A stretch of 34,988 nucleotides of DNA from Carnobacterium sp. (GTDB lineage: Bacteria; Bacillota; Bacilli; Lactobacillales; Carnobacteriaceae), in assembly GCA_020431645.1 (NCBI GenBank), contig JAGQHW010000010.1, forward strand, positions 1 to 34,988, in the 5' to 3' direction. Position numbers and translations under genes: made by a program. Positions 23,013-31,418 of this stretch are shown piece after piece. The number at the start of each line of letters is the position of its first letter. Position 1 is the first letter of the stretch. Below the pieces are notes generated by a model. It made no database searches, had not been told where the DNA came from, and saw only the letters and a list, made by a program, of their open reading frames with translations.

Positions 23013-23226
23013 CAGGTCTATAAAACCTAACAGTAAGGATCATTCATTTAGTTTTCTCTAAATGAATGCTATAATTTAATCTAATGAAATGAAAACGAGT
23101 TCGATTTTTCGAAAAGAAAGGACTCTTATTTGCCTTTATTTATGTAATGAGAAGGGTTTCATGCTCTGAATTGTGAGAGACACCTAAGTTAGTGAATAAA
23201 AAGCTATATTTAAATGTAAATCCTGT
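23013..23226. other. Divergent region with a perfect 11-bp inverted repeat at 23041-23068
   Basis: Arms CATTCATTTAG (23041-23051) and CTAAATGAATG (23058-23068) with a 6-base spacer. TATAAT follows at 23070-23075, so the repeat occupies the place of a promoter spacer. No T run follows on either strand. It could be an operator or an RNA hairpin. Transcription from TATAAT would give the helicase gene a leader of about 180 bases. No ORF. Confidence 0.5.
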
Positions 23227-23232
23227 TATACT
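23224..23232 (+). promoter_or_regulatory. Extended -10 promoter close to the helicase gene
   Basis: TGTTATACT: extended TG plus TATACT at 23227-23232, about 32 bases before the ATG. The -35 is weak. It may work with or instead of TATAAT at 23070. Confidence 0.45.
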
Positions 23233-23263
23233 GATAAAAATAAAATAAATGAGTGAGGTTATT

Positions 23264-24718
23264 ATGAAAAGAAATAGGTTTGAAGAATTTAAGATTGGAC
23301 AAGAACTAATTGATGCACTAGAAAGTTTGCGTTATTTTAAGCCAACAGCTGTCCAAGAAGAAGTATTGCCTTTAGCATTAGCACAAAAAGATGTTATCGT
23401 TGAATCACAAACAGGTAGTGGAAAAACAGTTAGTTATGGTGTTCCATTATGTGAAAATGTTTTATGGGAAGAAAACCATCCGCAAGCACTAGTTTTAGTG
23501 CCAACGAGAGAACTTGCGTTGCAAGTAAAAGAAGATATCACGAATATCGGTCGTTTGAAACGAATAAAAGCGACAGCTGTTTTTGGGAAATCTTCTTTTG
23601 AAACGCAAAAATCAGAATTAAAACAAAAAAGTCATATTGTTGTTGGAACCCCTGGACGAGTGTTGGACCATTTACAAAAAGGGACCTTCAAAGTCGATAA
23701 ATTGCGTTATCTAGTGATTGATGAAGCAGATGAGATGTTAAACATGGGCTTTATCGATCAAATGGCAGCCATTATTGAATTTCTACCAGAAGAACGCCAG
23801 ACACTCTTATTCTCCGCAACAATGCCAGCAGAAGTTGAACGACTAGCTAGCTTTTATATGAAGGCTGACAAAGTATCGGTTAAAATTGAAGCGACAGAAG
23901 AATCGAAACCACAAATCGTTCAATCTTATCTAAAAGTTGAGCCAGATAAGAAACCAGAGCAACTAGTAGATTTATTGACAATCGAAAATCCAGACAGTTG
24001 TATGATTTTTTGTAATACACAAGAAGCCGTTAATCAGTTGTATCTTTTCTTGAACAAAGCAGGCTTAACGATTGATAAAATCCATGGTGGCATGGTACAA
24101 GAAGATCGCTTTAGTGTAATGGACGATTTCAGAAAAGGAAAATTCCGCTACTTAGTCGCGACTGATGTAGCTGCTCGTGGAATTGATATTGATAACGTCA
24201 CACATGTCATTAATTACGATGTCCCCGTAGAAAAAGAAAGTTTCGTTCACCGGACAGGTAGAACCGGACGTGCTGGGAAAACAGGAACAGCGTTAACTTT
24301 AGTAACACCTAAAGAAAGACCTTGGTGGCAAGAAGTTAGAGCCTATGCCCAACAAGAAATCACAGAAATTTCACCTCCAAATAATCGGTTTGTCCAATCA
24401 CACAAGTTTGCATTTGAAAAGAAAATGCAAGAACGGTTGATAGTTAAAACAGCTCGTAACAAAGAATTGAACCGTGGTATTACTAAAATTTATTTTAATG
24501 GCGGCAAAAAGAAAAAATTAAGAGCGGTTGATTTCGTTGGAACCTTAACAAATATTCCAGGAATCAAAGCCGATGATATTGGGATTATTACGATTCAAGA
24601 AAATGTTACGTATGTAGAGGTCCTAAATGGCAAAGGTCCGAGAGTGATTGAAGAAATGAAAGAAAGAACCATAAAAGGCAAACAACTAAAAGTTCATAAA
24701 GCAAATGCAAATAAATAA
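23264..24718 (+). CDS. dbpA: DEAD-box RNA helicase, DbpA/YxiN type
   Basis: 484 residues from ATG 23264, which has GTGAGG 6 bases upstream; an ATG 15 bases earlier has no ribosome site. All helicase motifs are present: Q motif (PTAVQEEV), I SQTGSGKT, Ia PTRELA, Ib [27 protein letters not shown] and [10 protein letters not shown]. The C-terminal about 75 residues ([30 protein letters not shown], then a final beta strand) match the RNA-binding domain of DbpA and YxiN. That domain targets these helicases to hairpin 92 of 23S rRNA during large-subunit assembly. A nonspecific or cold-shock role is possible but less likely given the domain. It is monocistronic with a strong terminator. Confidence 0.92.
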   Translation: MKRNRFEEFKIGQELIDALESLRYFKPTAVQEEVLPLALAQKDVIVESQTGSGKTVSYGVPLCENVLWEENHPQALVLVPTRELALQVKEDITNIGRLKRIKATAVFGKSSFETQKSELKQKSHIVVGTPGRVLDHLQKGTFKVDKLRYLVIDEADEMLNMGFIDQMAAIIEFLPEERQTLLFSATMPAEVERLASFYMKADKVSVKIEATEESKPQIVQSYLKVEPDKKPEQLVDLLTIENPDSCMIFCNTQEAVNQLYLFLNKAGLTIDKIHGGMVQEDRFSVMDDFRKGKFRYLVATDVAARGIDIDNVTHVINYDVPVEKESFVHRTGRTGRAGKTGTALTLVTPKERPWWQEVRAYAQQEITEISPPNNRFVQSHKFAFEKKMQERLIVKTARNKELNRGITKIYFNGGKKKKLRAVDFVGTLTNIPGIKADDIGIITIQENVTYVEVLNGKGPRVIEEMKERTIKGKQLKVHKANANK

Positions 24719-24763
24719 AAAAAGAAGCCCCAAGGATTCGTTTGTCTTGGGGCTTCTTTTTAG
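24719..24763. terminator. Bidirectional terminator between the helicase and ABC-F genes
   Basis: Perfect 14-bp stem AAAGAAGCCCCAAG / CTTGGGGCTTCTTT, loop about 11 bases, T5 on the plus strand and A-rich on the other side. It lies between convergent stop codons at 24718 and 24773. Confidence 0.92.
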
Positions 24764-24772
24764 ATTAAATTA

Positions 24773-26401
24773 TTATTTAGCGTAAAGTTCTTTAATTTGT
24801 TCTTGAACCGTTTTATTTTCTAAGAACTCTTCATAGGTTGTATCTGCACGGTCAACGACACCATTAGGAGTAATCTCGATAATACGATTGGCAATTGTTT
24901 GAACAAATTGGTAATCATGTGAAGCGAATAGCATGGCACCTTTAAATGTCATCAATCCATCGTTTAAAGCAGTAATAGACTCTAAGTCTAAGTGATTTGT
25001 TGGATCGTCTAATACTAATACATTTGCTTTACTTAACATCATTTTTGATAACATACAACGAACTTTTTCTCCACCAGAAAGGACACCAATTTTTTTCAAA
25101 ACATCTTCGCCAGAGAAAAGCATACGACCCAAGAAACTACGCAAGAATGTATTGTCGCTTTCTTCTTGTGAAGCGAACTGACGTAACCAATCGACAATCA
25201 TCATGTCAGACTGTTCGAATTCGGAAGTAGTATCCTTAGGCAAGTAAGTCTGAGAAGTGGTCACACCCCATTTAAAGGTTCCTGAATCAGGCTCCATTTC
25301 ACCCATAATGATTTTAAAAAGAACGGTAATGGCAGCTTCATTCATACTAGTGAAAGCCACTTTATCATCTTTATTTAAAGCAAAGCTAATATTACTCAAT
25401 ATTTTTTTGCCATCAATTGTTTTTGAAATATTTTCTACACGGATTAAATCGTTTCCGATTTCTCTATCAGGAGAAAAACCAACAAATGGGTAGCGACGTG
25501 AAGAAGGTTGGATATCATCTAAAGTAATTTTTTCCAACGTTTTTTTACGTGAAGTCGCTTGTTTAGATTTAGAAGCATTTGCACTAAATCGAGCGATAAA
25601 ATCTTGTAATTCTTTGATTTGGTCTTCTTTTTTAGCATTTGCATCGCCAGCTAATTTACTAGCTAATTGACTTGATTCTAACCAGAAATCATAGTTTCCA
25701 ACAAAAACTTTAATTTTACCAAAGTCAACGTCAGCCATATGAGTACAAACTTTATTTAAGAAATGACGGTCATGGGAAACAACAATAACGGTATTTGGGA
25801 AGTTAATTAAAAATTCCTCCAACCATTCAATGGATAACTTGTCTAGACCGTTTGTAGGCTCATCAAGTAGAAGAACGTCAGGTTTACCAAAAAGAGCTTG
25901 AGCTAAAAGAACTTTAACTTTTTGTCCTCCAGATAATTCGCTCATTTTAGTGTCATGTAGATTATCTAGAATACCTAAACCTTGCAGCAAAACAGCCGCT
26001 TGAGGTTCAGCTTCCCAACCATCTAACTCAGCAAATTCACCTTCTAATTCAGCGGCACGAATGCCATCTTCATCTGTGAAGTCTTCTTTCATATAAACAG
26101 CGTCTTTTTCTTTCATAATTTCATAAAGACGATCGTGTCCCATAATAACTGTTTCTAAAACAGTATACTCTTCATAGCCATAGTGATCTTGTTTTAAGGT
26201 TGTTAGACGTTCATCAGGGCCAAGTGCGATATTTCCAGTTGAAGGTGCAATTTCACCAGATAAAATTTTTAAAAAAGTTGATTTTCCTGCACCATTTGCA
26301 CCAATTAAGCCATAGCAGTTGCCAGGGATGAATTTAATATTTACTTCATCGAATAATTTGCGGTCGGAAAATTCTAAACTAACATTAGATACTGTAATCA
26401 T
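24773..26401 (-). CDS. ABC-F family ATPase, YkpA/YbiT subgroup
   Basis: 542 residues, two nucleotide-binding domains joined by a Lys-rich helical linker (about 240-300, with ARFSANASKSKQATSRKK). No membrane segments. ABC-F proteins bind the ribosomal E site and adjust stalled translation or, in some members, protect against antibiotics; the YkpA/YbiT group has no firm role that I know of. Domain 1 has intact Walker A (GANGAGKST), LSGGQ and LLLDEPTNGLD, where His is usual instead of Gly. Domain 2 lacks a real Walker A (TSMNEAAITVLFK instead of GxNGxGKT), which I recall as a subgroup trait. It also has LVLDDPTNHLD, so Asp replaces the catalytic Glu. Domain 2 therefore may bind but not hydrolyse ATP. 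Confidence 0.9.
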   Translation of the reverse strand: MITVSNVSLEFSDRKLFDEVNIKFIPGNCYGLIGANGAGKSTFLKILSGEIAPSTGNIALGPDERLTTLKQDHYGYEEYTVLETVIMGHDRLYEIMKEKDAVYMKEDFTDEDGIRAAELEGEFAELDGWEAEPQAAVLLQGLGILDNLHDTKMSELSGGQKVKVLLAQALFGKPDVLLLDEPTNGLDKLSIEWLEEFLINFPNTVIVVSHDRHFLNKVCTHMADVDFGKIKVFVGNYDFWLESSQLASKLAGDANAKKEDQIKELQDFIARFSANASKSKQATSRKKTLEKITLDDIQPSSRRYPFVGFSPDREIGNDLIRVENISKTIDGKKILSNISFALNKDDKVAFTSMNEAAITVLFKIIMGEMEPDSGTFKWGVTTSQTYLPKDTTSEFEQSDMMIVDWLRQFASQEESDNTFLRSFLGRMLFSGEDVLKKIGVLSGGEKVRCMLSKMMLSKANVLVLDDPTNHLDLESITALNDGLMTFKGAMLFASHDYQFVQTIANRIIEITPNGVVDRADTTYEEFLENKTVQEQIKELYAK

Positions 26402-26556
26402 TTATTTTATTTACCTCTATTCTATAGTATATCTAGCCTATTTTAACATGGATAGGGACTGAAATCTATGCTAAAAAAGTTATTTTCATTAATTTGATAA
26501 AACGTAATGAGAAAGCTTGGTTTACAAGTAAAGATCAGCGTTTCTAAATAAAAGAC

Positions 26557-27597
26557 TTAGCGTTTAACTTCAGTAAATAAATATAAGACGACTTTATTTT
26601 CATAAAGTAGATGTACTTGATTGCGGTAATTACGAGTTCGACTATAAATACGCCAGTTTATTATAGGAAGTGAATGTAAAGACAATAAATTAATGCCTTG
26701 CAAGGAGACAGTTAGTAAAGAGTTTGTTTCATGGATAACTAGGTCATCTAAAGAATCAAACTCTTCTTTTGATTCTGTTTCTAATCTTGTTAAAATTTGG
26801 ATATGTTTAGATCGATAAAGCGGATCTTTTTTTAAAGTAACTTTATCTGTTTCAAAAGAAAACAGCATACCACTATCCATAGAAGGTTTGTCCAATGACA
26901 AAGAAAGAGGCAGTTCTTGAACAGATGCCATGTGATTCTTTGCAGTTGAATAACGGAGTTCATCTTTTACTGGCCGTAGTAATCCCTTTTTTTCACTTAT
27001 TTTCAAAAAATAAGCCTCTACTTGAGAATTCGCGCCATAGTAAATTAAATCGTGGTTTTGCCATTCTGATTTACTTGTGTAACGTTCACTTAACTGAACC
27101 AATCTAGGCGTCAGTTGGTAGACAGGTTCATTAAATAAATAATAAGACGAAACTAAGTATTCAAACAAGCCTTTCTCACCAGCTGCTAGAGCCATTCTCC
27201 CGTTCTTAGAAAGATTGATCTGATACATTTGAATAGAAGAAAGGCGTTCTTTTTTTGCTTTTTTAGCAATTAATGAATACCGATAAAATCCAGAAGCGTC
27301 TGAATAGTACAAAATATGATCAAAAATGGCGCTGTCATAAATCGATTCTGGAAAAAAGATGGTTTTTTCTTTAAATGGCTCTAATGTTTCAATTTTTAGC
27401 GTTAGCTGTTCAGTGGGTTGAGGTTCAAAATAAATGGTTCGTTTCACGAAAGCTAGGTGTTTCATCCACTTGTTCCAATCATAAACAATTAATTCATTTG
27501 TTGACAGCCACAGATAGAATTTACCGCTGTATAACTGAAAATCTTGAAAGACACCATTAATGGTAATTTTGGTAGTTAATACATGTTCGAAATCCAT
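26557..27597 (-). CDS. Hypothetical protein, 346 aa, beta-rich
   Basis: I do not recognise this protein. It is full length with AAAGGGGGAG before the ATG and an uninterrupted frame. The sequence is rich in Tyr, Phe and alternating hydrophobic residues in short strands (for example FQLYSGKFYLWLSTNELIVYDW, ILYYSDASGFYRYSLI, MALAAGEKGLFEYLVSSYYLF). The spacing recalls the repeats of a beta-propeller or sensor-like domain. There are no signal peptide, membrane segments or catalytic motifs that I can name. It lies 155 bases upstream of the ABC-F gene on the same strand with no clear terminator between, so read-through is possible. Its function cannot be guessed from its context. Confidence 0.6.
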   Translation of the reverse strand: MDFEHVLTTKITINGVFQDFQLYSGKFYLWLSTNELIVYDWNKWMKHLAFVKRTIYFEPQPTEQLTLKIETLEPFKEKTIFFPESIYDSAIFDHILYYSDASGFYRYSLIAKKAKKERLSSIQMYQINLSKNGRMALAAGEKGLFEYLVSSYYLFNEPVYQLTPRLVQLSERYTSKSEWQNHDLIYYGANSQVEAYFLKISEKKGLLRPVKDELRYSTAKNHMASVQELPLSLSLDKPSMDSGMLFSFETDKVTLKKDPLYRSKHIQILTRLETESKEEFDSLDDLVIHETNSLLTVSLQGINLLSLHSLPIINWRIYSRTRNYRNQVHLLYENKVVLYLFTEVKR

Positions 27598-28047
27598 TTT
27601 ACTCCCCCTTTTTCACTTCAAGAATCTCTACTGCCTATTGTATCATTTTTAGATGAAGTTGCGGAATGAGAATAAACAAAAAATAATGAAGTAAGATAGA
27701 ATAATTGGTTATTCTAGTAAGAATGAGACATACAGTTAACTAAATCATAACTGACTAAAAGGTATGACAAAAAAGAAATTTGGTTAGTTCATGAAACAAC
27801 AAAAGAATTAATGGATAGAATCAAGCAACTAACACTGAACTATGAATGAATGAGAGAAATGCGATAAAAAGAAAGAGCTAAATTAAAAATAGATACTTCT
27901 AAGTAGTGGATTTCTAGTTTTAATTAGACTAGCATTTGATAAAAACAATATTGTTTTTTATCAAATGTTGGAAAAGCCTGTTTAATTAGTTTTCTCAGAG
28001 CTTGTTTATTTTAAAAATCAATTATCGTTGTTTTGCTTCTTATTTCT
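27598..28047. other. Apparently non-coding stretch upstream of the amino-acid ABC genes, with a 35-bp palindrome
   Basis: AT-rich, no intact gene. In one frame, bases of about 27760-27849 read KEIWLVHETTKELMDRIKQL before a stop, which might be a relic of coding DNA, but there is no start codon and no match that I know. At 27933-27967 the arms CATTTGATAAAAACAAT and ATTGTTTTTTATCAAATG form a loop-less palindrome with one extra T. It is described separately. Confidence 0.4.
27933..27967. repeat. 35-bp near-perfect AT-rich palindrome
   Basis: Left arm 27933-27949 and right arm 27950-27967 are complementary except for one additional T. With no loop it suits a dimeric protein or a cruciform better than an RNA terminator, although the T6 in the right arm could give weak termination. 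It lies about 80 bases upstream of the -35 of the binding-protein gene. Confidence 0.6.
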
Positions 28048-28076
28048 TTGACTACCTTACGAAGGGTTGTTAATCT
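28048..28076 (+). promoter_or_regulatory. Predicted promoter of the amino-acid ABC transporter genes
   Basis: TTGACT (28048-28053), a 17-base spacer, then TAATCT (28071-28076) with an extended TGT before it, about 48 bases before the ATG. Confidence 0.65.
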
Positions 28077-28123
28077 AGTTGGGAAGAAGAATAAAAAGAG
28101 AATTTTTGAGGAGCGAGATAAAC

Positions 28124-28975
28124 ATGAAAAAGAAACTAATTTTAGGATTCATTGCTGCTGTGAGTTTAACATTGGGAGCTTGTAGTTCGAATGAACAAAG
28201 TGACACTCAAAGTGAGCAAACAGCATGGGAAGAAATACAAGAGAGTGGCATTTTGAAAGTTGCAACATCAGGAACTCTTTACCCTAGTTCGTTCCATGAA
28301 AAAGATACAGATAGATTAACAGGGTATGAAGTCGAAATCATTCGTGAAGTTGCTGATCGATTAAAATTAGAAATAGAGTTTACTGAAATGGGAGTAGATG
28401 GTATGTTAACTTCCGTTAATAGTGGTGCCATTGATGTAGCGGCAATGGGAATTGATCGCGACGGAGAAGATGCAGATAAATACAACTATACCATTCCTTA
28501 CAAATATTCTTACGGCGCAATGGTTGTCAGGAAATCCGATGATTCAGGCATCAATACTTTAGAAGATTTAAAAGGAAAAAAAGCAGCTGGTGCAGCGACA
28601 ACTTCTTATATGAAAGTGGCTCGTCATTTTGAAGCAGAAGAAGTCATTTATGACAATGCAACAAATGACCAGTACTTGAGCGATGTAGCGAATGGTCGAA
28701 CAGACGTGATTTTGAATGATTACTATTCTCAAAAATTGGCTGTAGCAGCATTGCCAGAGATTCCAGTAAAAGTACACGATATTTTTTACAATCCTTCTGA
28801 AACAAATTATTCGATGAAAAAAGGCAATGATGAATTAACAAAAAAAATCAACGCAACATTAGAGGAAATGATTTCTGATGGCACGTTGTCAGATTTATCT
28901 AAAGAATTCTATGCAGGCGAAGATGTAACCCAACAAATTGATTATGATTTTCCTGAAATTGAATTAAAGGAGTAG
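28124..28975 (+). CDS. Amino-acid ABC transporter substrate-binding lipoprotein
   Basis: 283 residues from ATG 28124, chosen because GAGGAG precedes it and it gives a clean lipoprotein signal (MKKKLILGFIAAVSLTLGAC with lipid-modified Cys20). An earlier in-frame start at 28079 would put charged residues before the signal. The mature part is a family 3 solute-binding protein: ILKVATSGTLYP, GYEVEIIREVADRLKLEIEF, then AMGIDRDGEDADKYNYTIPY and DLKGKKAAGAATTSY. The family binds polar amino acids or cystine; the exact ligand is not readable here. It is followed after 11 bases by its permease gene. No ATPase gene is in the unit, unlike the usual three-gene arrangement. Confidence 0.92.
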   Translation: MKKKLILGFIAAVSLTLGACSSNEQSDTQSEQTAWEEIQESGILKVATSGTLYPSSFHEKDTDRLTGYEVEIIREVADRLKLEIEFTEMGVDGMLTSVNSGAIDVAAMGIDRDGEDADKYNYTIPYKYSYGAMVVRKSDDSGINTLEDLKGKKAAGAATTSYMKVARHFEAEEVIYDNATNDQYLSDVANGRTDVILNDYYSQKLAVAALPEIPVKVHDIFYNPSETNYSMKKGNDELTKKINATLEEMISDGTLSDLSKEFYAGEDVTQQIDYDFPEIELKE

Positions 28976-28986
28976 AAAGACGGTGA

Positions 28987-29673
28987 GTGAGGATGAATGA
29001 TATCCAATGGCAATATATTTTTGATCCTATTTTAGCTCTGGATAGTTTGCCTTATGTTTTAAAAGGACTAGGATATACCTTAGGGATTTCAGTAACGAGT
29101 ATGGCTATCGGTTTGGCCATTGGATTTTTATTGGCGATCATGCGTATGTCAGAGAATAAATTGGCCAGCATAAGTGCAAGAATTTACATTTCTTTTATGA
29201 GAGGTACGCCACTACTTGTTTTATTGTTTATTCTTTATTTTGGTTTTCCATTTATAGGGATTCAATTTTCAGCCGTCAATGCAGCTATTATTGGATTTAG
29301 CTTGAGTTCAAGTGCATATATTGCTGAAATTTTACGATCAGCGTTGCTATCCGTTGATAAAGGACAATGGGAAGCGGCTTATGCTCTCGGTTTAAAGTGG
29401 CCAGTAGTGATGCGAAAAATTATTGTCCCACAAGCAATGAGAATAGCTGTACCACCCCTGAGCAATGTTCTCTTGGATTTAATTAAAGGCACAGCCTTAG
29501 CAGCCATGATTACTGTTCCAGAACTATTCCAACAAGCTAAAATCGTTGGTGGAAGAGAATTTGATTACATGACAATGTATATTTTAGTCGCTTTGGTCTA
29601 TTGGGCAATTTGTAGCGTCTTTGCTCTTTTTCAAAATGTTCTTGAAAAGAGAATGGCCGTTTATACAAATTAA
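28987..29673 (+). CDS. Amino-acid ABC transporter permease (HisM/GlnP family)
   Basis: 228 residues, an integral membrane subunit with about five helices. The N-terminal YVLKGLGYTLGISVTSMAIGLAIGF, the FMRGTPLLVLLFILYFG segment and the EAA loop (GQWEAAYALGLKWPVVMRKIIVPQAMR) are those of polar amino-acid permeases. The start is uncertain: GTG 28987 has AAAGGAG 13 bases upstream, while ATG 28993 has GTGAGG immediately before it. Coupling to the binding-protein gene is likely either way. A hairpin with a T run follows, so any ATPase must be encoded elsewhere in the genome. Confidence 0.91.
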   Translation: MRMNDIQWQYIFDPILALDSLPYVLKGLGYTLGISVTSMAIGLAIGFLLAIMRMSENKLASISARIYISFMRGTPLLVLLFILYFGFPFIGIQFSAVNAAIIGFSLSSSAYIAEILRSALLSVDKGQWEAAYALGLKWPVVMRKIIVPQAMRIAVPPLSNVLLDLIKGTALAAMITVPELFQQAKIVGGREFDYMTMYILVALVYWAICSVFALFQNVLEKRMAVYTN

Positions 29674-29691
29674 AAGGATGTTCTAATGAAT

Positions 29692-29733
29692 AAAGGTGGT
29701 CTTAGGGAGAATAACTTTAAGGCTACTTTTTTT
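29692..29733 (+). terminator. Terminator after the amino-acid permease gene
   Basis: GTGGTCTTA (29696-29704) pairs with TAAGGCTAC (29718-29726) with two G-U pairs, followed by seven T. Confidence 0.7.
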
Positions 29734-29780
29734 CGCTTTTTAGTATAAACCAACTAAGCAAGCTTTTGATAATTTTTTTC

Positions 29781-29809
29781 TTGAAGTCATTGTCAAAAAA
29801 GGATATAGT
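29781..29809 (+). promoter_or_regulatory. Predicted promoter of brnQ
   Basis: TTGAAG (29781-29786), a 17-base spacer, then TATAGT (29804-29809), about 40 bases before the ATG. Confidence 0.65.
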
Positions 29810-29847
29810 CATAAGAACTAAAAAAGTATCTTAAAAAGGAGTATCTT

Positions 29848-31212
29848 ATGATAGAAACAAATGAAAAAAAGTTAACTTTTTCTTCTTATCTTTACATTGG
29901 ATCAATGTTGTTTGGTTTATTTTTTGGTGCAGGTAATTTAATATTCCCAGTACATATGGGCCAACTTGCAGGTTCAAACGTTAGTTGGGCAACGCTAGGA
30001 TTCTTAATTACTGGCATTGGTTTGCCTTTTTTAGGAGTCGTTGCTATCGGAGTTTCTAATAGTAATGGATTATTTGAATTATCTAGTCGCATTCATCCTT
30101 ATTATGGTTATTTTATGACTACGGCCTTATATTTAACGATTGGACCATTTTTTGCTTTACCAAGAACGGGAACTGTTTCTTATGAGATTGGACTAGCCCC
30201 TTATATTGGAGAACAGTACCAGACTTTAGGATTGGCACTTTTTACACTAGCCTTTTTTGGCTCAGCTTTATTGCTATCATTAAAACCTACTAAAATACTA
30301 GTTTACGTTGGTAAAGTATTAAATCCTTTATTTTTAGTTTTTTTAAGTGTTCTAATGCTTACGGCTTTTATTAAGCCATTAGGTGGTATTCTAAAAGCAC
30401 CGATTACTGGAGATTACGTAACAGCTCCCTTCTCAAGTGGATTTACCGAAGGCTACAATACAATGGATGCTTTAGCTTCATTGGCATTTGGTATTATCGT
30501 TGTGCAAACGATCAAAGGACTAGGTGTGACGAAACCTGCATCCATAGCCAAAGATACGATTAAATCTGGCTTAATTAGCATGATTTTAATGGGCCTAATT
30601 TACTCAGGATTGGCTTATCTTGGTACAATGAGTGTTGGGCGTTTTCCAGTTTCTGAAAATGGTGGTATTGCCTTAACGCAAATTTCTCACTATTATTTCG
30701 GTTCACTAGGCAGTATTCTATTAGCTATTATTGTTACCGTGGCTTGTCTAAAGACTGCTATTGGACTAATTACAGCTTGTTCAGAGACCTTTCAAGAGAT
30801 GTTTCCCAAGACATTTAGCTACAAGACTTATGTTTTTATCTTTAGTATCATAGCTTGCTTAGTAGGAAATGTCGGATTAACAAAAATAATTAGTTATTCT
30901 ATTCCAGTATTAATGTTTTTATATCCTTTAGCTATCACATTAATTTTATTAGCCTTGATTTCGCCATTATTTAAAAATCGTCAAGTAGTTTATGTTACAA
31001 CAACTATTTTAACACTTTTTGTTAGCATTGCCGATATGTTAAATGCCTTACCAAATGCGATTCGCGATAGAGCGTTTAGTCAAGATATATTAGTATTTTA
31101 CAAAACATACTTGCCATTTTTTGAAAATGGTATGGGGTGGTTATTGCCAGCAGTGATTGGGTTAATAATTGGTTGGGTAATCAGTCTACTCACGAAACCG
31201 AATCCTAAATAA
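29848..31212 (+). CDS. brnQ: Branched-chain amino acid transport system II carrier protein
   Basis: 454 residues, about twelve membrane segments, the normal length of LIVCS-family carriers. These bring in leucine, isoleucine and valine with a sodium ion or proton. The N-terminal GSMLFGLFFGAGNLIFPVHMGQLAGSN is the family hallmark, followed by GPFFALPRTGTVSYEIG and FTEGYNTMDALASLAFG. The start ATG has AAAGGAG upstream. It is a single gene between its own promoter and terminator. I see no T-box or other leader structure before it. Confidence 0.95.
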   Translation: MIETNEKKLTFSSYLYIGSMLFGLFFGAGNLIFPVHMGQLAGSNVSWATLGFLITGIGLPFLGVVAIGVSNSNGLFELSSRIHPYYGYFMTTALYLTIGPFFALPRTGTVSYEIGLAPYIGEQYQTLGLALFTLAFFGSALLLSLKPTKILVYVGKVLNPLFLVFLSVLMLTAFIKPLGGILKAPITGDYVTAPFSSGFTEGYNTMDALASLAFGIIVVQTIKGLGVTKPASIAKDTIKSGLISMILMGLIYSGLAYLGTMSVGRFPVSENGGIALTQISHYYFGSLGSILLAIIVTVACLKTAIGLITACSETFQEMFPKTFSYKTYVFIFSIIACLVGNVGLTKIISYSIPVLMFLYPLAITLILLALISPLFKNRQVVYVTTTILTLFVSIADMLNALPNAIRDRAFSQDILVFYKTYLPFFENGMGWLLPAVIGLIIGWVISLLTKPNPK

Positions 31213-31213
31213 A

Positions 31214-31262
31214 ACTAAAAAACAAAAACTACCTATTATAAGGAGTTTTTGTTTTTTTAGTT
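31214..31262 (+). terminator. Terminator after brnQ
   Basis: Stem CTAAAAAACAAAAACT / AGTTTTTGTTTTTTTAG extended by CCT/AGG near the loop, with a T run inside the 3' arm. Confidence 0.85.
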
Positions 31263-31366
31263 TGTCATAAAAAAGGAATAAGCAATATAAAAATCATACT
31301 GACTAATGAAATAGCGTAACACAATTGTAATTTAATCTAAAAACATGAAAAAATTTGGGTTAAATT

Positions 31367-31394
31367 AAAGCGTAAATGAATACAAGAACGCTTT
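31367..31394. terminator. Weak hairpin after the nucleoside deoxyribosyltransferase gene
   Basis: AAAGCGT / ACGCTTT, a perfect 7-bp stem with a 14-base loop, 25 bases after the stop codon on the minus strand. Only AATTTAA follows, so termination would be weak. Confidence 0.35.
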
Positions 31395-31418
31395 CTTTTA
31401 TAAATAATGGGCTCTTAT

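Noticed and set aside
27760..27849. Possible relic of a short coding sequence (frame reading KEIWLVHETTKELMDR...)
   Set aside because: No start codon, about 30 codons, no known match; it could be chance. Mentioned only within the intergenic entry.
31384..31404. cre-like sequence GAAAGCGTTCT after the deoxyribosyltransferase gene
   Set aside because: Three mismatches to the consensus and located downstream of the gene, not in a promoter.
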